DNA of 64,000 nucleotides from a virus: IMG/VR virus record IMGVR_UViG_3300032893_000010, positions 1-64,000 of that record; one strand, 5' to 3'. Made by a program: the position numbers and the translations under genes. Position 1 is the first letter of the stretch. Each line of letters opens with the position of its first letter. Positions 25,246 through 34,638 of the stretch are shown here, one piece after another. Under the pieces are notes generated by a model. The model had not been told where the DNA came from and did not search any database. It saw only the letters and a program-made list of their open reading frames with translations.

Positions 25246-28200
25246 TACAGGTGGTTTCCTAGGCGGTGTTTCCGGAACTCTAGGTGGTACTAACTCTTTA
25301 CAGAGCAGCATAGATCAGCTTAATAATTCAATTAATAGTCTTGCCTCCAGGATAGGTTCAATGAACCTTGGCGGTGGTACTGCGACAGCTCAGCAGACAG
25401 GCCCTAATGGCACGCAACCTTTTCCCAGGATGCAGAATCCGTTCCAGGTTAACCAGAGGCAAACTGGTATAGGAGGAGGAGGTCCCGGAGGCGCCGGTAA
25501 TGTATCTCAGCCTAGGTCGTTCGGCAGGTACGGAATGCAGAACATGTCTGGTTCCATGATGATGCTGCGAGGACTTGCGTCGTTCGGCCAGAACATGATG
25601 CAGAACCAGCTTTCTCTTAACCAGTATGCAACCATGTCAATGACTGGCCTGAATTATAACGGCATGAGCCAGAATCAGGCTATGAGAGCTTTGTATTCTC
25701 AGGCTGGTGCCATGCCAGGGAACCTGAATGCTTTAGGTTTCAGTCCTCAGGACATGTACGGAGCTATGCCATACCTTCAGCAGCTTGGCGGAACCCAGTT
25801 GATAGGTCAGTCTTCTCTGGGACGAGCTGGATTCGGTGCCATGCAAAGCTTCGGGGTTTCTAATCCCGGTCTTAGTGCTACTACATCTGCTCAGTTAGCA
25901 GCGGCTATGTATTCCCCTCAGTTTTCCATGCAGATGATGATGATGGGATACAATCCTATCAGGTCTATGACTGGCGGGGCTCCAATGAATGCTGGCCAGG
26001 CGGCTCAGTCTATTCTTAAAGGCATGGGTCTGGGGGGAATGAATTCAGCAAGGGTTTTCGGTAATCTCGCATCTCCTAAAGGTCAGGTTGCGCTTCAAGC
26101 CTTGTTCGGCTCATCTGGTATCTCTAATCAGCAAGCATCCCAGTATCTTGACATGTATTCTCAGCTCTTCTCTAAGGGGTTGTCTCCTACTGCTGCCACT
26201 AATCTTATCAACAGGGCCACAACAGGCTCTGTGAGTTCTATGAAGGCCGCACAGGCAACTTTGGCTAACAAGTACGGGATCAGGACTTCATCTAATGACC
26301 TTCAGCAGTTAAAGAACGCACAGTCTGTCATATCAGGCAGGCAAGGAGAGTACGCGGGCGGATTCAACGATGCAATAAACCAGTCAACGTCTCTGCTGGA
26401 ACAGTTCAATTCAGCACTTAACAAACTGCTTAACGGTCCTCTGGGAACAGCGGGTGGTTATGCTGGTGGTATGGGTGGAATGGCATCCGGTATCATGGGC
26501 GGTGCTGGTATAGGAATGGGCTTAGGCGGGGTGAGAATCCTGTCCAGGCTTCTAGGTTTAGGTGGCGCTGGCGGAAGTTTGCTTGGTGCTGGCGGTGGTG
26601 CGGCAGCGGCAGGTGAAGGAGCAGGAGTTGCAGCAGCGATAGCACCTATTGCAGCAGCAGCCGCCCCTGTTATTGCTGGTGTACTATTAGGGGCTGTTGC
26701 TAAGGCTGTTAGTGATACTTTATCTCCTGCCGGTACTAAAAGAGGCGTGGCAAGCAAGGTCATGCAGCAAAGACATCTGCTTCCTTTCGGAATGGATATG
26801 TTTTCAGGTCTGATAGCTGATGTAGGTTCAAAGCTTCACATTGCAGGCGTGGGAGGTGGTGCTACTCCGGTAGCTCATTCTTCTCAGCAGAAAACTGGCG
26901 GAAATAACCAGCTAGGAGGCATATCAGGATCAGCAAAGAAAGCTGTCGGTGCTGCTGAATCACAGGTTGGAGTTCCTTATGCGTGGGGAGATGAGCTACC
27001 AGGAGTAGGCTTTGACTGTTCCGGTCTGGTGCAGTGGGCTTACGGTCAAGCTGGAGTGCATCTTCCAAGGACTTCTCAGGCTATGTGGGAAGCGCTGAAA
27101 AACAGGAGAATACCTCTCAGCAAAGTACAAGAGGGAGATCTTATTTTCGCTGCTGGGTCAGATGGCACTACTTCATCCCCTGGCCATGTTGCAATGATGG
27201 TAAACCATAACCAGTTGATTCAGGCTCCTTATACAGGAGCTAATGTCGGCATAACAGGTTTCGATGCTAACGGATGGATAGGTGCAGCAAGACCAGCAGG
27301 AAATGGTTCTTTCGTCGCAGGTAATACAGCATCAGCGGTAAGCAGCACAGGAGCAGCATCAGGATCATCACTGTTCGCCGGGAACAGGGGAATGGGGCCT
27401 GGAACCAACTCTTATGGTTCAGCAGAAGAAGTGGACTTGATAGCTTCTATGGGCTCTGGCTCTGGCGGTGGTGCTTTCGGTATGACAGGCGGCGGGAATA
27501 ATAACGGAAGTTCTGGTTCTCCTAATACTAATACAGGAGCAGCAGGAGGAGGATCTACCAGGTTGCCGACAGGAAAAGGAAATCTGGTAGCGTATGCCAA
27601 GAAGATAGCACAGAGGTACGGCTGGGCTTCAGGTTTGCAATGGCAGGACTTCCTGAGAATAGTAAATCGTGAGGACGCTTCCTGGGACCCTACAGCTACT
27701 AATCCCGCATCAGGCGCTTATGGCATACCTCAGGCTCTTCCTGGTTCTAAGATGGCATCGGCGGGACCAGACTGGAGAACTAATCCTGAAACACAGTTGA
27801 GATGGATGTTCGGCTATATTAAAGGCACATACGGAAGTCCTTCTAAGGCGTGGGCTAATGAGCAGTCCCTAGGATACTATGGTGCTGGGGGGATGATGCA
27901 GCCTGGTCTTTCCATCGTTGGCGAGAGAGGGCCAGAGCTAGCCATGACTTCCGGAGGAACTACTCATATATTCTCCAACGCCCAGACCAGATATCTTATC
28001 AATGCCATAAAAGGTAATGTCTCCCAGAATCCATGGCAGACTGATGTAACGAACGGAACCAGCTCTTCCAGGATGTCAACGGGCGGCATGAATGTTAATT
28101 TCAATGCCGGTTCCATAGTCATACAGATGGCGCATGGTTCGGATAACATAGCATCTAAGGCTGGCAGGGAAGTAGCCAGGCAGATAGTAAGGCACATAAA

Positions 28201-28246
28201 TTCTGAGGCTGTGTCTCAGGCTATCAGGAACGGAGAGAAACTTTAA
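25220..28246 (+). CDS. Tape measure protein with NlpC/P60 and SLT domains
   Basis: 1008 residues. The N-terminal 400 residues are Gln/Met/Gly-rich. A Gly/Ala-rich hydrophobic stretch covers about 405-500. An NlpC/P60 peptidase follows at about 565-700, with Cys600 in GFDCSGLVQWAYG and His656 in SPGHVAMMVN. A lytic transglycosylase-like domain follows at about 790-890, with Glu818 in IVNREDASWDP. The C-terminus has GGMMQPGLSIVGERGPELAM, common at tape-measure ends. It sets tail length and probably digests peptidoglycan at entry. Only moderately long, so a tail of about 150 nm is expected from 1.5 angstrom per residue. Confidence 0.9.
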   Translation: MTTPAPPGNTGGFLGGVSGTLGGTNSLQSSIDQLNNSINSLASRIGSMNLGGGTATAQQTGPNGTQPFPRMQNPFQVNQRQTGIGGGGPGGAGNVSQPRSFGRYGMQNMSGSMMMLRGLASFGQNMMQNQLSLNQYATMSMTGLNYNGMSQNQAMRALYSQAGAMPGNLNALGFSPQDMYGAMPYLQQLGGTQLIGQSSLGRAGFGAMQSFGVSNPGLSATTSAQLAAAMYSPQFSMQMMMMGYNPIRSMTGGAPMNAGQAAQSILKGMGLGGMNSARVFGNLASPKGQVALQALFGSSGISNQQASQYLDMYSQLFSKGLSPTAATNLINRATTGSVSSMKAAQATLANKYGIRTSSNDLQQLKNAQSVISGRQGEYAGGFNDAINQSTSLLEQFNSALNKLLNGPLGTAGGYAGGMGGMASGIMGGAGIGMGLGGVRILSRLLGLGGAGGSLLGAGGGAAAAGEGAGVAAAIAPIAAAAAPVIAGVLLGAVAKAVSDTLSPAGTKRGVASKVMQQRHLLPFGMDMFSGLIADVGSKLHIAGVGGGATPVAHSSQQKTGGNNQLGGISGSAKKAVGAAESQVGVPYAWGDELPGVGFDCSGLVQWAYGQAGVHLPRTSQAMWEALKNRRIPLSKVQEGDLIFAAGSDGTTSSPGHVAMMVNHNQLIQAPYTGANVGITGFDANGWIGAARPAGNGSFVAGNTASAVSSTGAASGSSLFAGNRGMGPGTNSYGSAEEVDLIASMGSGSGGGAFGMTGGGNNNGSSGSPNTNTGAAGGGSTRLPTGKGNLVAYAKKIAQRYGWASGLQWQDFLRIVNREDASWDPTATNPASGAYGIPQALPGSKMASAGPDWRTNPETQLRWMFGYIKGTYGSPSKAWANEQSLGYYGAGGMMQPGLSIVGERGPELAMTSGGTTHIFSNAQTRYLINAIKGNVSQNPWQTDVTNGTSSSRMSTGGMNVNFNAGSIVIQMAHGSDNIASKAGREVARQIVRHINSEAVSQAIRNGEKL

Positions 28247-29043
28247 TGGGTACGACTCCCATATCTCAGCCTGCTTTTGATAAAAGGATATCGACTCTTG
28301 CTTTTCCTCTTACTGGAGGCCAGTACGGAACCATACAAAGAGGGTTCATGGTGTGGGAGAAAGCGTGGGGTCCTTATTCAGGTAAAGCCATGGTCAATTT
28401 CCTGTACAATCCTTCATCTGTGGAAGCTGACTATTCTATGTCTAACGGAGGAGTAGCATCAGCTTATCTTTTCCCCACAGCATTTAATGATGTAGACTTG
28501 AGAGTTCCTCTTAACCAGACTGTAGAGTTCTCCCTGCTTTTCGACAGGACTTATGAAGTGCAGGGAACTTATAATTCTAATGGAGCTGCTGGTACGGCTA
28601 ATAATCCTGGCCAGAATGATCCTAGGGTGGTCGGGGTTCTGGCGGATATCATGGCTATGCAGCAGTTCACTGGAATGTTCACAGCCTACTCTACGGGAAA
28701 CACGGGAACTACTTCTCCTTCTCCTGGTGCTCTCACAGGATGGCAGGGAATATTGCAGCTGATACCATCTTACGTGTATTTCGGTGGCGGTGGTTCAGCG
28801 TCTACATCTTTATGGTACTACGGTTACATAACTGAGTGGGATGTTACTGTTACTCACTGGACTCAGTATATGATTCCTATGAGATGCGTAATGGATATAA
28901 CCATGACAATGCTTCCTCCTAATGGTTCCACTCCTAAATTCCAGAGTGTTAACGGAACTACTAATTTCCAGCCTACAGCAGGTTCTCCTACGCCGTATAC
29001 TAATACTTCATCAATACCATCGACGGGAGTGTCCGGAAGGTGA
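28246..29043 (+). CDS. CIS-tube/baseplate protein
   Basis: 265 residues, ATG overlapping the tape measure stop. Central FLYNPSSVEADYSMSNGG and a C-terminal YGYITEWDVTVTHWTQYMIP resemble the N-terminal domain of contractile injection system tube-initiation proteins. The next gene encodes the LysM domain normally paired with it. Probably joins tube and baseplate hub. Confidence 0.7.
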   Translation: MGTTPISQPAFDKRISTLAFPLTGGQYGTIQRGFMVWEKAWGPYSGKAMVNFLYNPSSVEADYSMSNGGVASAYLFPTAFNDVDLRVPLNQTVEFSLLFDRTYEVQGTYNSNGAAGTANNPGQNDPRVVGVLADIMAMQQFTGMFTAYSTGNTGTTSPSPGALTGWQGILQLIPSYVYFGGGGSASTSLWYYGYITEWDVTVTHWTQYMIPMRCVMDITMTMLPPNGSTPKFQSVNGTTNFQPTAGSPTPYTNTSSIPSTGVSGR

Positions 29044-29324
29044 TATCAAGCAGAAGCAGGTATGCTAATTCTAAGATAGTGACGCAGACTATTAACGGAA
29101 AAGATGTACAGTATATAACTCCCTCCGCACCAGTCAAGTATACGTTCAACTATAACTATTACATAATCAGCGGCTCAGACAGGATAGATAATATAGCTAA
29201 TGCTTACTTCAGTGACCCAGCTCAATGGCATCTTATAGGAGACGCTAATCCTCAGATAATGGAATGGTTTGATCCTGACCCGGGAACTGTGATCAGGATT
29301 CCTAAAGTTTCTGCGAGTTCATGA
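29040..29324 (+). CDS. LysM-domain baseplate protein
   Basis: 94 residues from GTG 29040, overlapping the previous stop. Residues 42-90 form a LysM-like fold (YYIISGSDRIDNIANAYFSD, then W-H-L-I-G-D-A-N-P and GTVIRIP). In contractile phages such small LysM proteins (gp53/gpX-like) join tube-initiator to the wedge or bind peptidoglycan. Confidence 0.8.
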   Translation: MISSRSRYANSKIVTQTINGKDVQYITPSAPVKYTFNYNYYIISGSDRIDNIANAYFSDPAQWHLIGDANPQIMEWFDPDPGTVIRIPKVSASS

Positions 29325-30493
29325 TGCCTCAGCAAGTAGGGCCTATAGTATATGCCATCTATGTAAACGAGGTAAGGGTAAAAGATTTCCCTCTGGACAT
29401 AGAATTAAGGCAGACCTGGGGTCAGCATGATGTGTTCTATCTCAGGATAGAACATCTGAGGATGAAAACGTATAATAACAAAGCTTTGTGGCCTAATAAT
29501 GCTCCTGTCAGGATCATATGGGGCCAGTCTTCATCGAATACTAATACATGGTACGGCTACGTAAACCATCATGTGATAGACGCAAACTCTGATTCTGGTT
29601 CGAATACGATGCAGGTAACGTACGTTTGCACGGGGACCAGCAAGCCGATGAACACGGACAGGACCAGGACTTGGGGAGAGGTGACAGGAACTTACGTAGC
29701 GAAAACCCTGGCTCGTCAGTATGGTTTCAGGGCAGTGCTGTCTTCTACTAGCTGGGTTCTGCCTTACGAGGTGCAGGCTAATGAATCAGATTTTCATTTC
29801 CTGAACAGGATTGCTGATAAAGTAGGATACAGGTTCTGGGTTTCGGGAGGAACGCTGTATTTCATAGATCCTGCTGTCATATTGCAGGGAACAGGTAACC
29901 AGGCGATACCCAAATTCTACATGGATAAGTCTTTCATGTACATGGATACCATGCGGAATTTCAGCATGTCCCTTGGAGATAACATACCTGGAGGTGCTAT
30001 AACTACCAGGAATATCTATGGTATAAATGAGGCTACCGGAAGTCCTTTCAATGTTAAAGCCAGCAACGCACCTTCGTCTAGCATATCTCAGATAACAAAT
30101 GAGTGGCCTGTGACGACTGTTAATGAGGCGCGAAATATAGTAGATGCGTGGCAGGGAAGATCTCAGTTCTGGCTGGCTGCTACTGCTGAATTCTACGGTA
30201 CTGCTTATGTATATCCTGGTAAGCTAGTATATCTGGAAGGCGACCAACTGAATAACGAGGCAACAGGATACTGGATAGTTTCATCATCGGATCATGTGAT
30301 GAGCACTTCAGGTACTACCGATCCTACTAAAGACAGGTATGTTACTCATGTTCAGCTTCTCAAGAATGAGACGAACATATTGCCGAAGCTCAAGAGCATG
30401 CAGAAGATAGTTCCGGAGTTCGTGGGCTGTTCTCTGTTGTCCGGGCAGTGGAAGGCATCATCTCAGACTGTAACATACGATAATGGAGTTTAG
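29321..30493 (+). CDS. Baseplate hub protein (gpD-like)
   Basis: 390 residues, between LysM and spike genes. Beta-rich with EVQANESDFHFLNRIADKVG and YRFWVSGGTLYFIDPAV, a signature of late-control gpD/gp27-type hub proteins. It forms the trimeric hub that holds the spike and connects to the tube. Confidence 0.82.
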   Translation: MMPQQVGPIVYAIYVNEVRVKDFPLDIELRQTWGQHDVFYLRIEHLRMKTYNNKALWPNNAPVRIIWGQSSSNTNTWYGYVNHHVIDANSDSGSNTMQVTYVCTGTSKPMNTDRTRTWGEVTGTYVAKTLARQYGFRAVLSSTSWVLPYEVQANESDFHFLNRIADKVGYRFWVSGGTLYFIDPAVILQGTGNQAIPKFYMDKSFMYMDTMRNFSMSLGDNIPGGAITTRNIYGINEATGSPFNVKASNAPSSSISQITNEWPVTTVNEARNIVDAWQGRSQFWLAATAEFYGTAYVYPGKLVYLEGDQLNNEATGYWIVSSSDHVMSTSGTTDPTKDRYVTHVQLLKNETNILPKLKSMQKIVPEFVGCSLLSGQWKASSQTVTYDNGV

Positions 30494-31441
30494 ATGTCTC
30501 AGCATTCGGTAAGCCTGAACGCATCAAGAATACTGAACACTACGGGCGTTCCTCCTAAGCAGCTATGGAATGGTACGTACCTGGCATCATGCGTGCAGAA
30601 CAACGATCCTCTTGGCGAGGGACGTATAAAAATGTACATACCTCAGGTGATAGGAACTGCTGTATCTAACTGGGCAAGGCCGCTGGGATACACTCCACCT
30701 GACATCCCTGTACCAGGTGAGATGCTCCATGCATTTTTCGCAGGAGGAGATGTTAACCATCCTGTATGGGTTAAGATAAGCTTCGCTTCTGAGTTTGCTG
30801 CCATACAAACTCAGATATCATCTATAGGGCCTGGTTCGTGGCAGTCAGTAACACCGTCTGGAGGGTGGTCAAACTCTGCGGGGTTCATACCTATGCAGGC
30901 GAGGATAATAACTCCGGGAGTAGCCCAGGTGGTGGGAAACATACAAGGAGGATCGGTGGCAGATAATACTAAGATAGGAACTTTGCCTTCTGGATATTAC
31001 CTGCCTGGACAATCGCAGGTAATACCGGCGCAGGCTTACACGGGAGCTAGCGGAACAGAGCTGGCAGGAGTGAACGGATCTACTGATACAGGTCATCTTA
31101 ATAACGGTACTATATCAGGAGTCACTGACACAGAAGGTCTTCCTAACGGCGGAATCAACGGTACTTCAGCTTCAGCTTCAGGATCAGGTTCTCACACTCA
31201 CGGACCAGGTTCTTATTCTGTTTCCAATGGTCAGCACTTTCATTATGGTAGTTCCGGTGGTGGTACGCTTGCGGTAACAGACGGAAGTCATCAGCACACG
31301 CTCAATTCTGTTACTGTGAGCATTCCGCTGAACTACAATTCACCTTTAATAAAGATAGATGGATCTGGAAACATGACATTACTTAATTTCGCCACAGGTG
31401 GGGCGACTAAGATTACTTTTAACGCTACAGTGGTGGTCTGA
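30494..31441 (+). CDS. Baseplate spike protein (gpV/gp5-like OB fold)
   Basis: 315 residues. Residues 20-105 form the OB domain (NDPLGEGRIKMYIPQVIG, then MLHAFFAGGDVNHPVWVKI), typical of gpV and VgrG spikes. The C-terminal part contains a His-rich region (GSHTHGPG, GQHFHYG, GSHQHTLN), suggesting metal binding in a membrane-piercing tip. Overlaps gp25-like gene by one nucleotide. Confidence 0.82.
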   Translation: MSQHSVSLNASRILNTTGVPPKQLWNGTYLASCVQNNDPLGEGRIKMYIPQVIGTAVSNWARPLGYTPPDIPVPGEMLHAFFAGGDVNHPVWVKISFASEFAAIQTQISSIGPGSWQSVTPSGGWSNSAGFIPMQARIITPGVAQVVGNIQGGSVADNTKIGTLPSGYYLPGQSQVIPAQAYTGASGTELAGVNGSTDTGHLNNGTISGVTDTEGLPNGGINGTSASASGSGSHTHGPGSYSVSNGQHFHYGSSGGGTLAVTDGSHQHTLNSVTVSIPLNYNSPLIKIDGSGNMTLLNFATGGATKITFNATVVV

Positions 31442-31833
31442 TGACAAACTTCTCTATACCATTTGCCTTGACTCCCCAGGGACGTGTCCAGGTTACTTCC
31501 GATCCTAATCAGATAGCTAATGACAGAGTAGAATCCGTGGTAGGAACCTATCCTGGTGAGAGGGTAATGCTCCCTGATTACGGTGTGGATGCTCCTTCGT
31601 TCGTGTTCGCTCCTGATCTTGTCACTAACCAGGCAGTCTTGGTCGCGGAAATCAAGCAAGCTATATCTAGCTGGGAACCAGATATAGTACTGGACAGCGT
31701 AAATCCGGTTACTTATCAATCAGACATCGGGATAATAGAAGTGGACGTTCAATTCACGCTGTCTAATGATCCTACGATTACTCCGGTGCAGGTTTGCACT
31801 GTAGAAATAGGTGGAAAGGTAGTAAACAAATAA
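31441..31833 (+). CDS. Baseplate wedge protein (gp25/W-like)
   Basis: 130 residues. Contains NDRVESVVGTYPGERVMLPD YGVD-type gp25 signature (loop with P-G-E-R and a following D-Y-G) and a C-terminal beta strand. gp25-like proteins bind the sheath initiator and start sheath polymerisation. Located between spike and baseplate J genes, the standard order. Confidence 0.88.
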   Translation: MTNFSIPFALTPQGRVQVTSDPNQIANDRVESVVGTYPGERVMLPDYGVDAPSFVFAPDLVTNQAVLVAEIKQAISSWEPDIVLDSVNPVTYQSDIGIIEVDVQFTLSNDPTITPVQVCTVEIGGKVVNK

Positions 31834-31943
31834 TGACGACTGTTAATCTATGCACAAAATGTAACAGGGCTTCAGGTTTGTTCAGAGACAAACCTGACTT
31901 CCTTAGAAACGCCGCTGACTACGTTGAGATAGTAGGTGTTTAG
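31833..31943 (+). CDS. 36-aa CxxC microprotein
   Basis: Starts at an overlap with the gp25 stop (TAATG) and overlaps baseplate J by 8 nt. Encodes MTTVNLCTKCNRASGLFRDK and 16 further residues, with a single C-x2-C knuckle. Coupling to both neighbours supports translation. It may be one half of a dimeric zinc site or a fragment of an HNH protein. Confidence 0.5.
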   Translation: MTTVNLCTKCNRASGLFRDKPDFLRNAADYVEIVGV

Positions 31944-33483
31944 AATCACTACCGTAAATCTGGTTAAAACGCCGATCATAGCCCAGAATCCGAACTATTA
32001 CACGGCGCTGGTTCCTCCTACTACGATAGATTACACATCTAAGGACTGGCTTGGGTTCGTCACATCGATGCTGAATTACGCTAAGGTGGCTTTTCCTGAA
32101 TGGGATACTTCATCTCAGGGTGATTTCGGTGTGATGCTTGTAGAGCTGTTCGCTTACATGGGAGATATACTTTCGTTCTACGGGGACAGGCTGACTCAGG
32201 AAGCTTATCTTCCTACGGCGACACAAAGACTATCCATACTGAACATCGCACAGCTACTAGGATACATTCCTACGAATGGTTCTCCTGCTACTGGAACGGT
32301 AACTCTTCAGACTATAAATCCCGGTCCAGCGATAGTTGTCCCTGCTGGCACGCAGTTAACTACCAGCTTTGTCACATCGATAGATCAGCCTGTCATATAT
32401 CAGACGAACACATCAGTTACCGTACCTCAGAATGGAGGGACTATAACTGTAGGTGTAACGCAGGGGCAGACATTCTCCATGCAAACTCTGGGAATATCTG
32501 ATGGTACGGCAGGACAGGTCTTCCAGTTGCCTCAGGCTGATGTGGAAGATGGCACTGTGTCAGTGTACATATCATCCGCATCAGGAAATATCTTGTGGAA
32601 TCCAGTTCAGTTTCTTGTTGACAGCGGTCCTGGTGACCTGGTATACTCCTTGTCGGTTGACCAGAACCAGATGACGAACATAACATTCGGGGATAATATA
32701 AATGGAGCAATACCAGGTATCGGACTTATCATTTATGCTACTTACACCATCGGGGTTGGTTCAGCAGGTAATCAGCCAGCCGGATCAGTTGGCACGTTTG
32801 TTACACCCATTACCGGAGTTTACGTACCATTTCAGTCAGCAGGAAGTACCTTATTCCAGTCAACAGCAATGACAGGAGGCTCTGATCCTGAAACTAATGA
32901 CCAGATCAGGGCTAACGCACCGCAGTCGTATCAGGTGCAGCAGAGAGCTGTGTCAACATCAGACTTCGCAGCTTTAGCGCTTAACGTTCCCGGTGTCCTG
33001 ATGACTAATGCTGTCGCTAACCACTCAACATCAGTGACGTTGTACGCTTTAGGACCTAACTACCTGGCAGCGGATTCAGGAATACAGGCAGACATACAAA
33101 CGTACTTCTCAGATAAGATACTTGCTGGTACGTCTCTTACTATAGGCTCCCCTGGATTGATAGCTGTAGACATAGGAGCTAACGGAAACGGGATCACTCT
33201 TCAGGTTGCTGATAATTATAATCAGGGAGTCGTCGTAGCAAATGTGACTACGGCCCTTCAGGCTACATTGTCTCCTCCTAATTCCCAGTTCGGAATGCTG
33301 CTGCAAGTATCCGCGATTTACTCAGCTATCATGTCTGTTCCTGGCGTTGTCTATACTATAGTTAACATAATGACCAGGGAAGATGTGACCCAGGCTAATA
33401 CTAATCCTATCCAGTTCCGACAGTCTGAGATTCCAGTGTCCGGTAACGTGTGGATCAATGCCTCCGGGGGCATCCTAACATGA
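31936..33483 (+). CDS. Baseplate J-like wedge protein
   Basis: 515 residues from GTG. Contains DYTSKDWLGFVTSMLNYAKV and LVELFAYMGDILSFYGDRL near the N-terminus, then a P-A-G-T-Q-L-T beta domain and RAVSTSDFAALALNVPGV with a following wedge domain, all typical of phage J/gp6 proteins. It forms the baseplate wedge periphery that triggers sheath contraction. Confidence 0.9.
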   Translation: MFRITTVNLVKTPIIAQNPNYYTALVPPTTIDYTSKDWLGFVTSMLNYAKVAFPEWDTSSQGDFGVMLVELFAYMGDILSFYGDRLTQEAYLPTATQRLSILNIAQLLGYIPTNGSPATGTVTLQTINPGPAIVVPAGTQLTTSFVTSIDQPVIYQTNTSVTVPQNGGTITVGVTQGQTFSMQTLGISDGTAGQVFQLPQADVEDGTVSVYISSASGNILWNPVQFLVDSGPGDLVYSLSVDQNQMTNITFGDNINGAIPGIGLIIYATYTIGVGSAGNQPAGSVGTFVTPITGVYVPFQSAGSTLFQSTAMTGGSDPETNDQIRANAPQSYQVQQRAVSTSDFAALALNVPGVLMTNAVANHSTSVTLYALGPNYLAADSGIQADIQTYFSDKILAGTSLTIGSPGLIAVDIGANGNGITLQVADNYNQGVVVANVTTALQATLSPPNSQFGMLLQVSAIYSAIMSVPGVVYTIVNIMTREDVTQANTNPIQFRQSEIPVSGNVWINASGGILT

Positions 33484-33860
33484 CTCAGGTCTTAGAAAGA
33501 TTTAGGTCGGCGGTTTTTGGATTAGGCAAAGTTTACGGGCCATACTGTAGCGACGGAAGAGTGAATGGTATTTACAACTGGAGCGCTCGCTCTTTTCATG
33601 ACTGTCAGGCAGTTATCGGCATGATAGGAACATTCTTAGACGACATTAAAAGAAAGCAGATAGAAGATGTGCTCCTGGTCGCTAAATTTAATCCCCCCAA
33701 AAATGGACCTAGATGTAAAAACGGACATTACTATAAGGACGTTGGACGACGCTCTGATGGCAAGTGTGCTCAGTGCGCTAGAGACTTTGATAACAAGAGG
33801 TATGAAAGGGGTCGCATGATTAACGGCATGTTGGTGCAGAAGGTAGGAGAAGTTCAATGA
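33480..33860 (+). CDS. Homing-endonuclease-like fragment with zinc knuckle
   Basis: 126 residues. The start was set at ATG 33480 (ATGA overlap with baseplate J); a GTG at 33450 is less likely. NWSARSFHDCQAVIGMIGTF and LDDIKRKQIEDVLL resemble the C-terminal half of LAGLIDADG-type endonucleases, but no acidic LAGLIDADG helix is seen. A C-terminal RCKNGHYYKD ... KCAQCARD zinc knuckle follows. It is inserted between two baseplate genes, as homing elements often are. Probably degenerate or a minimal nuclease. Confidence 0.5.
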   Translation: MTQVLERFRSAVFGLGKVYGPYCSDGRVNGIYNWSARSFHDCQAVIGMIGTFLDDIKRKQIEDVLLVAKFNPPKNGPRCKNGHYYKDVGRRSDGKCAQCARDFDNKRYERGRMINGMLVQKVGEVQ

Positions 33861-34633
33861 CCTTAAGTAATGTACAAGCTGTTTACCCTGACGGTATATT
33901 CCCTTGGGTTGACAGGGTTGACGAGCAGGATATAGTATTCGCTGAGGATGTTAATCCTTTAGCGGCAGAGATAGAATCTATCGAGCAGACCATAGGTACT
34001 ACTCCTCAGATAGAGCCTAATCCTCCTCAAGGTGGCACGCCCATAACATACTCATCGATATCATCTCGTATATCAGCAGCTATGGATAATTCTAATCTTC
34101 CTGTCGTATCCCTGGGCAATTCGTCATTCACCTGCCCTAATAACACGGTGGGAAACCTGCTGCCTTATTTCAGGAGATTCGATCCATTCAATTGCTATAA
34201 CGGATCTGATGTTACAGTACCGGCATCTGGGTGGTGGATAGTAACATCAACTCAGACCTGGGATTGGTGGTCAGACGGGTATTCTTGCCATCGCCTGTGT
34301 CTTAACGGCATAGGAGGAATCATACATGAGCAGTTCATTGACTGGGAATTCTCAGGCAATCTTGTTCCTAACAATCCTCAGTTCGGCGTGGTTGACGGGC
34401 AGATCGTACCTGTTCCTACTGGTTCAAGACTTCCTAACGTATTCCCCAGGTACTGGGAATTCGGCAAGAGGCCAAGGCAGACTACAACTACATGGCAGGG
34501 TCTTCTCAATGCGGGTGACAGGCTTTCTTCCACTGCGGAGAATGGCACATCTAATGCTTCTCATTCTATTTCCAATATGAGTTTCAAGGCCATCATGATA
34601 AAGACTGTGACCGGAAGTTTCACTAGTGGTTAG
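33857..34633 (+). CDS. Minor tail/fibre protein
   Basis: 258 residues, overlapping the previous stop. Residues 10-50 (FPWVDRVDEQDIVFAEDVNP then LAAEIESIEQTIGT) are the common N-terminus of actinophage minor tail proteins. Residues 90-258 form a C1q/TNF-like jelly roll (PASGWWIVTSTQTWDWWSDG; SSTAENGTSNASHSISNMSF). Probably a trimeric receptor-binding knob. Confidence 0.65.
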   Translation: MTLSNVQAVYPDGIFPWVDRVDEQDIVFAEDVNPLAAEIESIEQTIGTTPQIEPNPPQGGTPITYSSISSRISAAMDNSNLPVVSLGNSSFTCPNNTVGNLLPYFRRFDPFNCYNGSDVTVPASGWWIVTSTQTWDWWSDGYSCHRLCLNGIGGIIHEQFIDWEFSGNLVPNNPQFGVVDGQIVPVPTGSRLPNVFPRYWEFGKRPRQTTTTWQGLLNAGDRLSSTAENGTSNASHSISNMSFKAIMIKTVTGSFTSG

Positions 34634-34638
34634 GGTGA

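Noticed and set aside
26458-26763. 101-aa minus-strand ORF, Ala/Pro-rich
   Set aside because: It is the antisense of the Gly/Ala-rich stretch of the tape measure; composition is a mirror effect and there is no ribosome binding site.
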